Shown: positions 48,181 through 60,829 of the stretch, one piece after another
Layout of the letters: the number at the start of each line of letters is the position of its first letter
Numbering within the stretch: the stretch's first letter is position 1
NCBI RefSeq assembly: GCF_000499845.2
Contig: NC_023754.2
Location: 20,896,111-20,960,110 of the forward strand
DNA length: 64,000 bases
Source of the DNA: Phaseolus vulgaris
Lineage: Eukaryota > Streptophyta > Magnoliopsida > Fabales > Fabaceae
Direction: 5' to 3'
The notes under the pieces: generated by a model
What the model saw: only the letters and a program-made list of their open reading frames with translations
Told to the model about the DNA's origin: nothing
The model's database searches: none
Position numbers and translations under genes: made by a program

Positions 48181-48804
48181 AATTTCTATTATATGCCCTT
48201 TTCATTTTAGATAAAAAAATATTCAGGAATCATTTAAAATATATCACTTCTACTCTAAAGTAATTTTCTAAATCTTACAAAATTCATATTTTAATTATAT
48301 ATTTTTTTTAATTTTAAAATATTATTATATTCTTATAAGAAGTTGGGAAGTGGATATTTTTGTCAAAAATAAATTTCCAATTTTTATGGATCTGCATAAG
48401 AGTGCCCATACTTTGACACCTTCAATAAAATATTCACAATTCAAAATATTATTATTTTAATTATATGGCTTTTATATTTTAATATAAATTACAAATAATG
48501 ATATTATTATATATATTATTAAAATAGGTTCTAAATCCGAAGTGTTTTGTTTTATATGGTGTCTTCATAAATGCCAGATCTAGTGAATCTAATCTTTGAG
48601 AAAGTGTGTTTCAACTATGCAACGTGCCTAATTAGTCTCAAAAGTTTTTGTTTCTCACCTTCTTTACTTTGCTAATCATAATGAAAGTTTAAATCTTTTT
48701 CTTACCAGTTTCCTCTTATTGTGTTAAAAATGACGTTTTTTTGGAATATGAAAAAAATTACTTTAACTAAAAGGAAAAAGAAATCACATGTTTAGAAAAG
48801 AAGG

Positions 48805-48951
48805 TATGATTGAATAATGGAAACGAAGGTAGCTTTGATCATCTATGTCAGATAGTAGTTTAGTTTCGTCGGGAGTGGGAATTGCAGGAGCCACTAGCTC
48901 AGGTTGACACTTACGCATTGTAAATGACAGAGAGGGAGATGGTGAAGCCAT
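48805..48951 (-). pseudogene. BAHD4 exon-1 fragment (first 49 codons)
   Basis: Nearly identical to the start of BAHD4, from the ATG at 48951 through [10 protein letters not shown]...[11 protein letters not shown] to the codons at YSII, then ending abruptly at 48805. The rest of exon 1, the intron and exon 2 are missing. It cannot encode an enzyme because neither catalytic motif is present. It is a truncated duplicate whose promoter was carried along. Confidence 0.93.
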
Positions 48952-49740
48952 GTTTTCGATCTGAGGATGTTGTTGCTCACTTTGGGAAGAACAAAAGGGT
49001 TATTGTAATGTGTTTAATTTGAATAAGTCAGTGTTTGAGTTTGGTCAAACTTTTTCTGTCCACATTTATCCAAGATTTATGTAAAAATTAACATGACTAT
49101 AACTGTATATTGGTGATTCAGTGGTGCATGTGGAAGCTATCACACTAGATTTTATGAAGGGCTTGATTTTTATGATCATTAGAAAAATAAATTTTGTATT
49201 TGTAAAAGAAAAAAAAAGATAAAAAGTAAAAATAATAAATATAAAATGGGTATAAAAAAATTATTATTATCGAAATGATTAGCGTTTATTTGATAATTGT
49301 GTACACTTACAATCAAATAAATATTAATATTTTAATATATAAAAATTCATAACTTTTATTAATTTTGAAAAAATTATAACTTTTTTTACGTGTATTTTAA
49401 AGGATTTTTTTATTTTTTATTTATTGTTTTCTGTTATAAATATTAATACTGTTGTACTCTCGTAAGTCTATCAACATATATGGTCCTTCCATCATAACTT
49501 TCTGATGTGACTTACACAATTTTCATGGCTAAAACTTAAAAGTTGTAATAAATTTCTAGATGATGTTGATTGTATTTAAGTTGAGCATTTATATCTCATA
49601 AAACAATTATTTTCACAATTAATTATATATTAATATTTTAGTCATATATTTTTATTATTTAAAATTAATTTATTATTATTATTATTTAAAAAATCATTAA
49701 ATAAAAACTAAATTTGAAAATAAAATATTATTATTAATCG
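48952..49740 (-). repeat. Duplicated BAHD4 promoter region
   Basis: Matches 43899-44570 in order, including GGTCAAACTTTTTCTGTCC, GGTGCATGTGGAAGCTAT and the start of the 744-bp unit. A roughly 130-bp AT-rich difference lies near 49300-49430. With the exon fragment this makes one duplicated segment. Confidence 0.85.
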
Positions 49741-49779
49741 TGTCCACTTACCATCCCATAAATAGGTGTATGGGACTAA

Positions 49780-50130
49780 CATTTGTGTACCCATAGCCTT
49801 AGCCATGAACTGGCTTCTGTTTTGATGCAGGTATGGCGTAAGGGGTGTTTACGAGGAAGTTTTATCGTTATGCTAAAAGGAATTGGTGTGCTGGGGGAGA
49901 GTAATTAATACCCAAAGTGGCCAAAGAGTTAGGTGACGGTGGATCGGTGCTTTATGGCACAGTGGTATGTTTAAAGTGGGGTTTTTGGGATGTTGCAAAA
50001 GTAGCCATCTGGACATGCTGCTGGATTCTTTTAGCACGTAGGCGGTAGTTCAATCTAAGATACAAACGGTGCAAGAAAGTTTGAACAATTGCCTTTGTTG
50101 TCTTTTCTCAAAGTTTTTTTTTATTGGGTA
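49780..50130. other. Unassigned mid-GC stretch
   Basis: Sequence with GGTGTTTACGAGGAAG and GTGACGGTGGATCGGTG words stands out from AT-rich flanks. It resembles the 3' UTRs of LINE tails in base composition but lacks the diagnostic tail. No gene is recognised between here and BAHD5. Confidence 0.3.
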
Positions 50131-50620
50131 TCTTAGTTCTTTTACTTTTTTTCTTATTCAATGTTTTAAAAAAATGTATTGCACCCATACTTTAAAAAAA
50201 TACTTAAATTATCTTTGACTTTTTATTGAATTTTTTTTTTTAATTTTTTGATATTTTTATTGAACATTTTTTCTTTAATTTTAGAATGTGAAGTGAAGAG
50301 ATTTCTCAAATTATAGAAATTGAAAGTTAAAATTTGTGTTTAGAATTGATTGCATAATTCAAAATGTAAATTTATATTTCATATTATAAAATTTAAAATT
50401 GATAATTTTAAAAAATTTGGTCATAAAAATGTTTGTAATTGTTTGTAATAAGATTGGAGTATCCCTAAATAGTCTCATTTATTATATTTTTGTTATTACT
50501 GATGAGTGATGAAAACAATTTGTATTGTATTTCCATAACAAGCTAATTTTTCTTAGCCTTTCAACCATACTTAAGACATGATTAAGCTAGAAATTTATTG
50601 TTTCATAAATTATTAGCAAA

Positions 50621-53103
50621 CTATAAGGTAGCCATGATAAAAGTAGGACTCCTTATGGTAGTATGGTTTTGATTCCCAAACATGTTTTCCAACTCTTTTG
50701 CAAATCTATTCATAGCTTTAGCAGGCAACCAAATTGGTAAGACTATGCCTTCTTCTCCTTTTGCATTCTTATGCAACATTTGACAGGTTCCTCCAAGAAA
50801 GCTTCCAATCCCAGCTTGGGCCACTCCACCGTACACAGCCTCACCCCATCCAAAATTCACTTCTCTAAACCTCCCACGTGTCAAATCCGAAATAAGACAA
50901 GACCTTACGGTTGTAAACATGCATCGGTCCTTAATCACCATCAGATCTGCCACTGAATGCATGTACTCTTCTGTCACCACACCTTTCACTTTCTTTATTA
51001 ACTCCACTGCATACCCAAATGGATTTTCACAAAGCTTCCCTGCAGTGGTAACTGCTGCAGGGAATGCAATAGCATTTCCATAGTAACCAACAGGTAAAGG
51101 AGGATTGAATCTTGCACGACCATTCACTATCACGATCATTCGAACCTCCTTATCTGCCTCTATCTGCAATGCTTTTGTACGACAACGCCAGAAGCATGCT
51201 GTGATGATGTCAAACGTGGTGCAGTGTTGAAGGTGGGTTGGAACCAAGAGACGAATAGCAGCTATTTGGGAAGGTCCAAAGAAGAACGATCGTTGAACCA
51301 TGTTTTCGGTTGATGTGATGGTGTCTGGGACATGTTCGTATTCGCGATGGTTGCATGTAATACGAGGTGGATGTCTTGCCATCAGGAGTTCCCTACACCA
51401 CACAGGTGGAATGGAAGGTTTGGTTGAACCACGAGCCATTTTAGCCCATGTGTTCATGAACTGTGAAATACCAGTTCCATCACACATGGTGTGGTTAATG
51501 GAGAAGGCCAAAATGAACCCACCACACTTAAGACGTGTCACCTGTCATGTCATCACCAGTTCATATCCAACATCAACAATTATGGACAAAGAGATAATTA
51601 TGAAGAACTCAATTCAAAAATCCATGAAATTTTGATTACTATGGTGCTATTTTTTTTATTTTTTTTTACTAAACAGGGATCGCTTTGTGACAATACGTAT
51701 ATTAAACTCGTGTCAATTGATTTTTTTTCAAAACCAAATTATTTTAAATGTTTTTGTTTTTAAATAAATATGTATATTATTAATTATTTAATTACTGTTG
51801 AAAAATTAATTAAAATTAAGTCATAAGATGTAATATTTGAAATTAATTTAATAAATAATTTTTTTATATTTATATATTTGATTGAAAAATATAATATATA
51901 ATTTATGTAAATATAATATTAATATATAATATAATATTGAAGTAGTATTATTTTTTGGTTAATTTAATTAGTTGAATAAAATAAATGAAAGCATAAATAA
52001 ATAAGTGAAGAAAATGAAAAAAAAATTAATAATAAAAAGTTAGGATTGAATTTTATTATGAAACTTATATGAGTACAATTGTTTCCTTAAGTTTTACAAT
52101 ATCAACATTTTATTTATTTATTAGAAATTTCCAATTTCATTACGAATATTATTATTTACATAAATTATATATTAGTCTTTTTTAAATCAAATATATAAAC
52201 ATAAAAAAAATATTTAAAAAATTATTTTTAAATATAATATATATTACTTTCAATTTTAATTAATTTCAACTATAATTAAATAATTAATAATATATTTATT
52301 TATTTTAAAACAAAAATATTAAAAAAAATGTTTTAAAAAAAATAATTGAAGTTGTACTAAGTTATGAGGACATTAAGTTGACACGGACAAAATCATGTGA
52401 AATTATTACGATTTGATATAAAAGTTGTGTCACATCATGACGAGTGATCCAATCTGTAATTTATTTAAAAATAATCCTTATTTAATAAAAAAAGTTAGCT
52501 TCATGGCGGTAAAAAATCTCTATTCACGTTAGTTTAATTCTGAAAACTTTGTTTTAAAAATGGGCTCATATAAGTCATAAAATCAATAAAAAATGGATCA
52601 GAAAACTGAAAATTTAGTTATATGAATAAAGTGTATTGAACCTGTACGAGTAGAAGGGGAGTGTTGGTAATTTGTTGTGAGCCAGGAACATGGTATAGCA
52701 GTTCATGGAAGCATGGGAATGGAGGTTGGAGAGAATCACCAAATTCATGGAGTGTGACGTCAGCATCAGCCTCAATGAACATGGCACCTTCTCCAGTGCA
52801 TTCCACCATTAATTTCCGGTGAGGTCCCTCCCTAACCCTACCCGCTAGTGGGTAATAGAAGACAAGTGTTTGCGACAGTGCTTTCCGAATCACTTCAACT
52901 GGATCTTTCTCTGCCATTGATGCTTGCTTTCCATAAATTTGTATTGCTGGACTGTGGAAACGCAGGGCTTCTTGATCATCAATGTCGGAAAGTAGCTTGA
53001 GTTCATGAGGAGTGGGGATAGCAGGAGCCACCAGCTGGGGTTCGCACCTTCGCACTGTAAACTTTAGAGAAGAAGAAGAAGATGATGATAAAGATGAGGC
53101 CAT
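50621..53103 (-). CDS. BAHD5: mosaic BAHD acyltransferase, intact frame
   Basis: Exon 1 is 53103-52642 (154 codons) and exon 2 is 51541-50621 (306 codons plus stop), phase 0, with a 1100-bp GT-AG intron, for 460 residues. HxxxD is HTMCD at 171-175; the structural motif reads NFGWG (383-387) instead of DFGWG. Exon 1, promoter and several kb upstream are of the BAHD1-3 type: about 14 substitutions against BAHD1 in 154 residues. Exon 2 and at least 400 bp of intron match BAHD6 instead, and are only about 70% identical to BAHD1 by eye. The Asp-to-Asn change is shared with BAHD6, so it is lineage-specific rather than a new defect. Activity is plausible but should not be assumed. Confidence 0.92.
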
Positions 53104-53192
53104 GAGAATTATGAGAGAAGAGAAGAGAAGAAAAATGAAGCAAATGGATTTTGGTTGAGTGACTGTGAGTTCCTCGGACTTAGGCTGCAACC

Positions 53193-53201
53193 CTTTATAG
53201 A
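53193..53201 (-). promoter_or_regulatory. TATA box of BAHD5
   Basis: TCTATAAAG on the minus strand, about 90-98 bp before the ATG at 53103, with the same leader as BAHD1 (in-frame upstream Met codons lie beyond the TATA box). Confidence 0.65.
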
Positions 53202-53499
53202 TGGAAATCATTCTCATTAAATAAATACTAAACACGTTTTCATGATGAGCAATAATACTTTCAAGACTTCAAAACTAAAAGATTATTGATAAAAAAATAT
53301 TGAGGAAATAAACAATTTTAAAATTATATTAACCTAATTACAATAATAAACTGGGAATTTTCAATTTTCAGATGACAACATTTTTCAAACTAACAATAAT
53401 CTGAAATGAAAGTATATTACGCTTGGATGCAAAATAAATCTTTCTCTTTCATGATAACATAAGATAAACAATACCAAAAGGATTCTTATAATTGTATAT

Positions 53500-54060
53500 T
53501 ATTGGGTACCGGTATTGGCGAGGCCGAGTCCTTTTGACCGAGACCAAGGGAAACTGGTCGAGATCTCATAAGACCTGGCCGATAGGTCGAGACCTCAGAA
53601 GGATTGGCCGAGATAATCAAGACCACTGGAATATGGCCGACGGCCGACCCATGTCATGATGATTTGGCCGACGGTCGACCCCATTACTGTTAACGCTCAA
53701 AGTAATGTCAGTGAAGTTAATCTGTCATTAGGAATTAGGTAATGCGACCCTAAGCGGTATCCACTTCGATAAACGGACCCAACAAGGTAGGTCCATTAGA
53801 ATAATATAAATAGCACGCATCCCAAGGAGTAAGGTATGTCATTTATTACTGTTCACCTACCTGAGAGCTGACCACCCGCTTTACTGACTTGAGCGTCGGA
53901 ATGCCTTCGCAGGTACCCCCACCATCCGGTGTTCACCCGGCGACCGAGTGCCGAAGGAGGACAAGAAGAATCTCAGTTCATCACCCAGTCACCTGCCCGA
54001 CCGAAGGAAGGAGAAGAAGACTTCAATAGTTCTCTAGGTCCCATCTCCCTAGCAGGAACA
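53500..54060 (+). mobile_element. LTR remnant of a Ty3-like retrotransposon
   Basis: GC-rich block starting near TATTGGGTACCGG and ending GCAGGAACA. It contains a promoter-like AATATAAATAGCACGC (about 53800) and the TGACTTGAGCGTCGGAATGC ... GCAGGTACCCCC words typical of plant LTRs. The next bases TTGGG could be the first bases of a primer-binding site before truncation. No second LTR or target duplication is visible. It is part of a 1.7-kb insertion absent from the BAHD2 spacer. Confidence 0.7.
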
Positions 54061-54229
54061 TTGGGAATGTAAAAAAATTTCATGAATTGAAGAAAAAAAT
54101 GGTAAATTAATATTTTTTTTGTAAGAGTTTCTTAAATCAATTTGTGTAAGCTTTGCGAAAAAGTACAATAAATCTATTTAACATTTATTTTTTTAATGTG
54201 TTAATGTTTTGCGTATTAGGAGTTAGGTT

Positions 54230-55090
54230 CGACTCATTTTTTCTACTTATGATTTTTCTAAAAAGGATGATCTTCTTTCTTTTATTAAGAGTGGTGGTAG
54301 TCTGTTGGTTAAATTGGTTAAGTTAGCTGTGATAACTTTTTCTATTTGGATGATATGGCGTATGAGGAATTATGCTCGTTTTCAGGATAAAATTGAGGTT
54401 TCTAGGGCTATTTTTGGTTATTAAAGATTTAACTTGTCTAGTGGCTAATTCGTCTAAAGTTTCAATGAAAAATGATATGTTCGATTTCAATGTGCTCAAG
54501 TTTTTTTGTATTAGCACTCGTACTAGTAAAGTTCTACATTCTTTTCCTGTTAGATGGGAGTTTCCTTCACCAGACTGGGTTAAAATTAACACTGATGGGG
54601 CTGTTAGGGGTTATCCAGATCTTGCCGCTTGTGGAAGTATTTTCCGTAGGAGTATGGGGGAGTTTATTGGAGCTTTCTCTGCGTTTCTTGACGTTCAGAC
54701 TGTTTTGGTTGTTGAATTTTATGGAGTTATATATACTTTGGAGGAAGCTCAAAAGTTGAGTCTTACTAATGTCTGGCTGGAATGTGACTCTGCCTTGGTT
54801 TGTGTTGCGTTTAGTGCCAGGACAAATGTTCCTTGGATGCTTCGTAATCGATGAAATACTTGTCTTAATTACTGTGGAAAAATCAGGTTTAGGGTTACTC
54901 ATATCTTTCGTGAAGGGAATGCGTGAGCTGATAAATTGGCTAATTTAGGATTTATTCATAGAGAATCCTTTTTTTTAATAATACTTTTTTCATGTGATGA
55001 CAAATTATTGTTGTTACTTGAGGTGTTAGTCTAGGTGAGATGTCAAGTAGCATAATAATATCTAACATGTAAGCTTTTTATAAAAAAAAA
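54230..55090 (+). mobile_element. LINE 3: 5'-truncated LINE with RNase H domain
   Basis: After a linker (FSIWMIWRMRNYARFQDK), the frame enters an RNase H domain: VKINTDGAVRG (first Asp), VEFYGV (Glu), LECDSALV (Asp) and the end REGNA-stop-ADKLANLG. Stops at about 54852 (RNR*NTC) and in the GNA*ADK segment, and a break near 54420, disable it. It ends in a short poly(A) near 55080. RNase H distinguishes it from LINE 1 and LINE 2, which stop at zf-RVT. Confidence 0.85.
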
Positions 55091-55165
55091 TCAATTTTCA
55101 CGACATCATTTAATGCTAGTAATTGTGAATTTAGGTTTTAAAAAGGCTAAATTTATAAATTCATT

Positions 55166-56815
55166 TGAATATTATAACTTAAGAACAAAATAATCTTTAA
55201 CAATGTTATTTTAATTCTTAAAATTAAAATAATTTAATAGTAAATTTGTCTCTTATAACTTAATAGAGTATAATTATGGCATTATTTAAGTTTTTAGTTG
55301 CTTAAATATTAAAATCAACTTTTATTTTTTTCATGATTAAATTCAAAATATTTCATGTATCTGGATAATCATTCATTATAAGATATTGACATAGTGTATT
55401 ATTATTATATTAAAGTTTATAAATATAAATTAAAGTTAAACATAAGATTGCGTATAAGATTATTTATGAAAGGTCATACATCAATACGAAAATGGACCGA
55501 GAGTGTCACACAGCCACAATACAACCCGAGCTTATCAAGTGCTTACCAGTCAAAGAATATTTGGTATCCATGGTTTCGCATTTTTCATATTTTGTGTGTG
55601 TGTGTGGTTAATCACAATGGAATATCTTCTTTTTACTTATTTTACTTTTTCATATTTACGTATTCCTATCTCTTTAAATTGAATTTTCTTTACATCACAC
55701 AACTAAATTTAATATTATATTCAATTCAAAATTTTAATATTAAAAATTTATTTAAAATATTTTGCTAAATTCATTTATTTATCTAATATTAGAAGCAATA
55801 TTGATATTTATTTCCTCATGAAAATATTGTGAGTATTATTACTTAATACGATATAATTCTCTCCGTTATATAGAACCTTTTATGCATCTTGTTAATCTTG
55901 TTAGAGTTAATGTGAGAAAAAAAGGTTACTTAAAAAAATGATGTAGTTTGATCACGACAAAAGACGTAAAAGTTGTGTAAAATTAAAAAAAAAAACACAC
56001 TAAGTTGTGGATCGATCTACGTGATTTAAAAAAATTGATCAGATTATAATATAAATAAAAATAATCTTTATCTTAGAAATTAATTTATATTTAAATTAAT
56101 ATTTTAATATAATATTAGTTATGTAATTTCCCTATGAAATCACTTGGTTGATACACGATATTAGAGTTGAACTCAATACCAAATATCAATTATACCTGTT
56201 TGTTTTAAGATAGTGAGAAAGAATTAAAATTTGATATTAAATTTTTTATATGTTGAGAGTTATTGAAAGAATCTTATCCACTAAAGAAAAAGAATGAATG
56301 TATACCACTTATATTTCAATAATTTGACAATTATCACGCAAAACAGGTGCCACATTTTACGCATTTACGAGAAGTGATGTGTCTCATAAGACGAAGATTT
56401 TGCACACAACCATTCATTACTGTGTTCGTACTATGAAACATTAATTGTGTGTTTGTTTCTGAACAGAAATACTAAAACTTAAAAATTCAACCAAAAAGTG
56501 CGAGAAGAAGATGTGGCAAAAAATAATAAAATAAACAAACTCGATTCCAGAATCCTATGAATTATGGTAATTGCGTACTATGTTTTGCTGATCATACACA
56601 CCAAATTTATTTTAAAATATAAAATAATTTGAGATGGATAAATTAGAAAAATGAATTTTTTTTTTATTCGGTTAAGGGTGTTCACAAATTTTGTACATGG
56701 AAAAGAAAAACATTCCCATCAAAATTAAGAGTAAGAAAGGATTGTTATGTACTTCAGTAATAGTGGTGGTGGTTAGCTACTTTTTTTGTGTGTTAATAAG
56801 AGTTAATAGGTGCAT
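55166..56815 (-). repeat. BAHD5 upstream module
   Basis: Collinear with the BAHD2 spacer (28720-28810, 28940-29400, 31793-32660) but without the TRIM LTR and CACTA insertions, so it preserves near-empty sites. It includes TTATGAAAGGTCATACATCA, TTGATACACGATATTAGAG, TTATCCACTAAAGAAAAAG and GGTGCCACATTTTA. From 56815 to 58170 I see AT-rich sequence and a short mid-GC stretch near 57780-58060, with no recognised gene. Confidence 0.85.
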
Positions 56816-58245
56816 AGTGGAAAAAATAATTAGAAAGGAGTGTTATGTTGTCCAATATATTTTTTAAACAATGCTATGACAATTTTTTAATAATAAAATG
56901 AAATATTTAGATGAGTCGTTGATATCAGTAGTTTAGTTAAAAATAAAATATTATTAAGAAGAATGTTATACTGATTGATGTAGAATATAAGAGGATGTTA
57001 AAATATCATGAAACTCTTTTGTCAAGGTTTTTTTTTTACATTATTATTTGAGTTTTTAATTAAAATAGGCTGATATATATACGTCAACTGTGTCTGTAAT
57101 TTTAATTTATTGTGATATTTATATTGGAAAAAAACATTATTTAGATTTGCTTCCATGTATTAGATTTACGAATTTTTTTTAATCAATTAAACTATAACCG
57201 GTTTTTTAACTAAATGAATTTTATATAAAAACATTGATTTGGCTTTTAATTACCTGATTAAATATCGTCGAAGTATATATAGAGTGGGTTATAAATTCTC
57301 TTTTGTCCCTTTAATGAAGGGGCTTTACCTTGCTTTTACATAGGAATTATTGAAATTATTATTTTATTTATATAATATTCTATTTTTAGAATCAAATCTA
57401 TCTTTTTAAACATAGTTTAGCATTATCTGAAAAATTTTGTTTTCAATTTTTTAAAATTAAATAACTTTATAATTGCTAACAAATCTGTTAATATATTCAT
57501 GTAAAAAATAGTATGTATTAAAGTTAATTATCAAATTTTAGTTTTAATATCTTAATGAGTAGTTGATAATAATAGACGTTTAACATTTTTTAAGCAATTA
57601 AATAACATATCAAGAGTAGATTAAAACTATTTAATTTTCAAATTTGGAAAACTAAATCTACAACTAAAACTTCATAGGAACGGTTGCGAACTCAAAATCC
57701 GAGAGATAATATTAGTAGATTCAATCATTGCATAGGTTGTGTTCTTTAGAGATCGATGTTCTATCACGATTTTATTCTTAAAAGACGTCTCGAAAGGTTG
57801 AGGAAGGAGAGAGTATATAACTGTCATTGTTATCGACTCCCGAGCGATGTTGGACTATATTGGGTGTACCGGAACAAATCTCCCGGTCAAGGTTTAAGGT
57901 GAGAATTCCCCCTTGTGTTTCAACTGGTAATGTGGTTAGCCTATCTTGCATAGGTTCATGTGTTTGGTTCGTTCTGTATAGGGTCATCATGTATTTGGTT
58001 CGCTCCGTGTAAGGAATGCATACTCATTTCACTGACTCGTCTCTCATAAGAGGTAGTATGTGGGATTGCGGGTCAACTCGCATAAAGAAAATATTTTTTT
58101 TAAAACAAATCATGAATTAAAAAAAAAATATTATCCACTCATTAAAGTTTTGTATCTATTTTCCCACTCCTTTCACTACAAGAAAAATTGGAATTACATA
58201 CCGTCAAAATCCATACGGATTTACCCGTTATGTAATGTAAAAAAA

Positions 58246-58313
58246 GCAGCGCAACCAGGATTCGAACCCAAGTCTTTCCAGTGAAAGGAAGAAGCATTAA
58301 CCACTAGACCAGA
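58246..58313 (-). other. tRNA-like module, left side of the inverted CACTA element
   Basis: The minus strand reads TGGTCTAGTGGTTAATGC and a perfect B box GGGTTCGAATCC. It corresponds to the module at 31523-31591 and again points outward. Confidence 0.65.
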
Positions 58314-58455
58314 AAATTTTTTTGGTCATATTATCATTTTTATTATACTTATACATATTAATATAATTATTATTAATAATAATAATAAAATAAATTATAT
58401 TCATATTATTAATATTATATTTATATTATTAATATTATTATTAATATTATTAGTA

Positions 58456-59596
58456 CTAGCGGAAAAACAGGCGCTAAAGCGCCTGTGTATCCACATTTTT
58501 TTATTATTACTATATTGTATATTATTATTTGTATTCATATCTTTTAAATATCAAATATCATTAAGTAAAAATAAGATAGAAATACTTTTTTCTCATCATT
58601 TATGAGTTTCAACCTACTATTTTAATAATTAAGTTGCAGTAAAAAATATATTAAATAAATTTAAATTTATAACACAATAAACATAACCAATTTTGATTTG
58701 TTGTTAGTAACATAAAACTAAAAAAGAGAAATATAATAATGAAAAGAAAATAATAATAATAATAAGATAAGAAACTTGATAACAAACCTTAAAAAATATT
58801 TATTTTCCAATTTCTTTCCTTTTCCCCGCACCGCAAGAATGTTCATAACGCATTCATCCTCCTCATGCCTACATCAACAATGATGTCAATTTAACTTTGT
58901 ACCCTAAAGAAATTAAGTCATCATTCTTGTGAATCACTAATTTTGATTTGTTGTTAGTAACATAAAACTAAAAAAGAGAAATATAATAATGAAAAGAAAA
59001 AAAAAGAAGAAGAATAAGACGAGAAACTCCATAACAAACCTGTCATATCCAGAACGCATTCATCCTCCCCGTTGATGCTCACATCAACAATGGTGTCAAG
59101 ATAACTCTGTACTTGTGCAGGATTCCGCCTTCGGTGTACGAAAATGAAAAGTAGGGTAAAAAAAATAAAAATGATAAAATTGAGTGACATTAACAATTAA
59201 ACAACCAAGAAAAGAAAACTCACCTACAGCAACTAACGTGGAATGTGTGTTCTTTTACTTACTCTTATCTTGAAGAATGAATCTTTTTATCTAATGGAAG
59301 TGATATGAATAGAAGAGATAAAGTGAGAAAGAGGAAGGAGAGAAAAATGATAATAAAAATTCTAAATATAAATTCAAATTGAAAAGAAACTCTGAGTGAA
59401 AACTGAAGAAATAAAGATATATTTCAAAAAGCTAAATTCAAAACAGTTTTACGTTTAAAAACTCCATTCTGATAACTGTTTTAATATTTACAAAATTACA
59501 AAATAACTAAAAATAAAATTAAGTTTTTTATATATATAAAAAACAGTTATCTATATAAAAGATAGTTATGAGGGGAATCCCCATTATATATAGGTA
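58456..59596 (-). mobile_element. Non-autonomous Helitron, 1141 bp
   Basis: On the minus strand the 3' end is a perfect 8-bp hairpin ACAGGCGC-TTTA-GCGCCTGT (58486-58467), then TTTTCCG and terminal CTAG followed by T. The 5' end reads TACCTATATATAATGGGG after an A, so insertion between A and T fits the Helitron rule, although the usual 5' TC reads TA here. The host microsatellite resumes on both sides. Inside, a segment of about 257 bp (TTTTGATTTGTTGTTAGTAAC ...) is present twice, near 58680 and 58937. No Rep/helicase is encoded. Confidence 0.88.
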
Positions 59597-59981
59597 TCAT
59601 TATTAATATTATATTCATATTATCAATATTATATTCATATTATTAATATTATATTCATATTATCAATATTATATTCATATTATTAATATTAATATTAATT
59701 TTGATATAAATATACATTTAGATATTTATTGTGTGCGTATAGTAGTTTTATTTTACTTGAGTAATATTACTTTTATCCGGATATAGATAGATAGAGAGAA
59801 AAAGGAAGAAATTATATAATATTAATAAAATTTAATACTATAAATACATATATATTGATTAATATATTTTTTATTTAATCATTAATTTTTTAAAACTCAT
59901 AGTTAAATTTAAATTTAATTTCATATTATATATATATATTAATATTAATATAAAATTATTTGATATCTTATTTTCAAATAT

Positions 59982-60135
59982 ATAGGTTATTATAGGTAGT
60001 TGTGAAGTTTTTGTTAGATGGCTATATAGGTGTTTGTATCTTACACTTCTTTTCTGATTTGAGATTCTTGTATAAGGATTGAAATATCCTTAAAATGTTT
60101 CCTTTAATTTTTTTTATTCTTTGTCGATAAATAAA
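59982..60135 (+). mobile_element. Nested 5'-truncated LINE tail, same insertion as 30370-30521
   Basis: 154 bp flanked by the 17-bp duplication ATCTTATTTTCAAATAT (59965-59981 and 60136-60152), the reverse complement of that at 30353-30369. The tail reads TTCTTTGTCGATAAATAAA. Confidence 0.92.
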
Positions 60136-60781
60136 ATCTTATTTTCAAATATTTACTTACATAGATTAAAATTGATATAATGTATAATTTTTAAAATATT
60201 TTAAATTATAAATTATTTAATCACTTTGTCATTATGATTTATATATTAGTAGAAAAGGTTATTTAGTAACAACTTTTTACAATAGATTTATGGAATAATT
60301 AATATAGTTTAAACTATAATGATATGCTAACTAGTAATCTGTATTAGAGATTTAATTAATAGTTAATGTAAAAGTTATCATTCTATGTTAAAAGATAATA
60401 TTGTTTGTTGACAATATTCTTTACTATAACACACAAGTAAAACCAACTACCTATAAGGAACTTAATTAAGTCAATATGATCGTAAAATAATAATTAATAT
60501 GATAGTTGATTTTAATGTAATAGGTAATATGATGACTATGAGTATGACATATATTAAATGTGATTCATACTTATAGATAATATAATAAATTATGTTTAGA
60601 TTCAAGTAGATTATAGATAAATTAAATGTAATTCATATGTTAATATTGTTAGTATTATTAGTATTGTTAGTATTATTAATATTGTTAGTATTATTAATAT
60701 TGTTAATATTATTAATATTGTTAATATTATTAATATTATTAATAATAATAAGTATAATAAAAATCATAATAAAACTAAAGA

Positions 60782-60829
60782 ATTTGCTTGGTGTAGTGGT
60801 TAAATTTTCTTTGGTTACTTAAGGAACCT
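60782..60829 (+). other. Truncated tRNA-like module, right side of the inverted CACTA element
   Basis: GCTTGGTGTAGTGGTTAAAT is the A-box half of the module at 29572-29639. The B-box half is deleted just after AAGGAACCT. Confidence 0.6.

Noticed and set aside
54323..54902. Minus-strand frames at the LINE 3 fragment
   Set aside because: The plus strand carries the RNase H domain with its D-E-D residues; the opposite frames are shadows.
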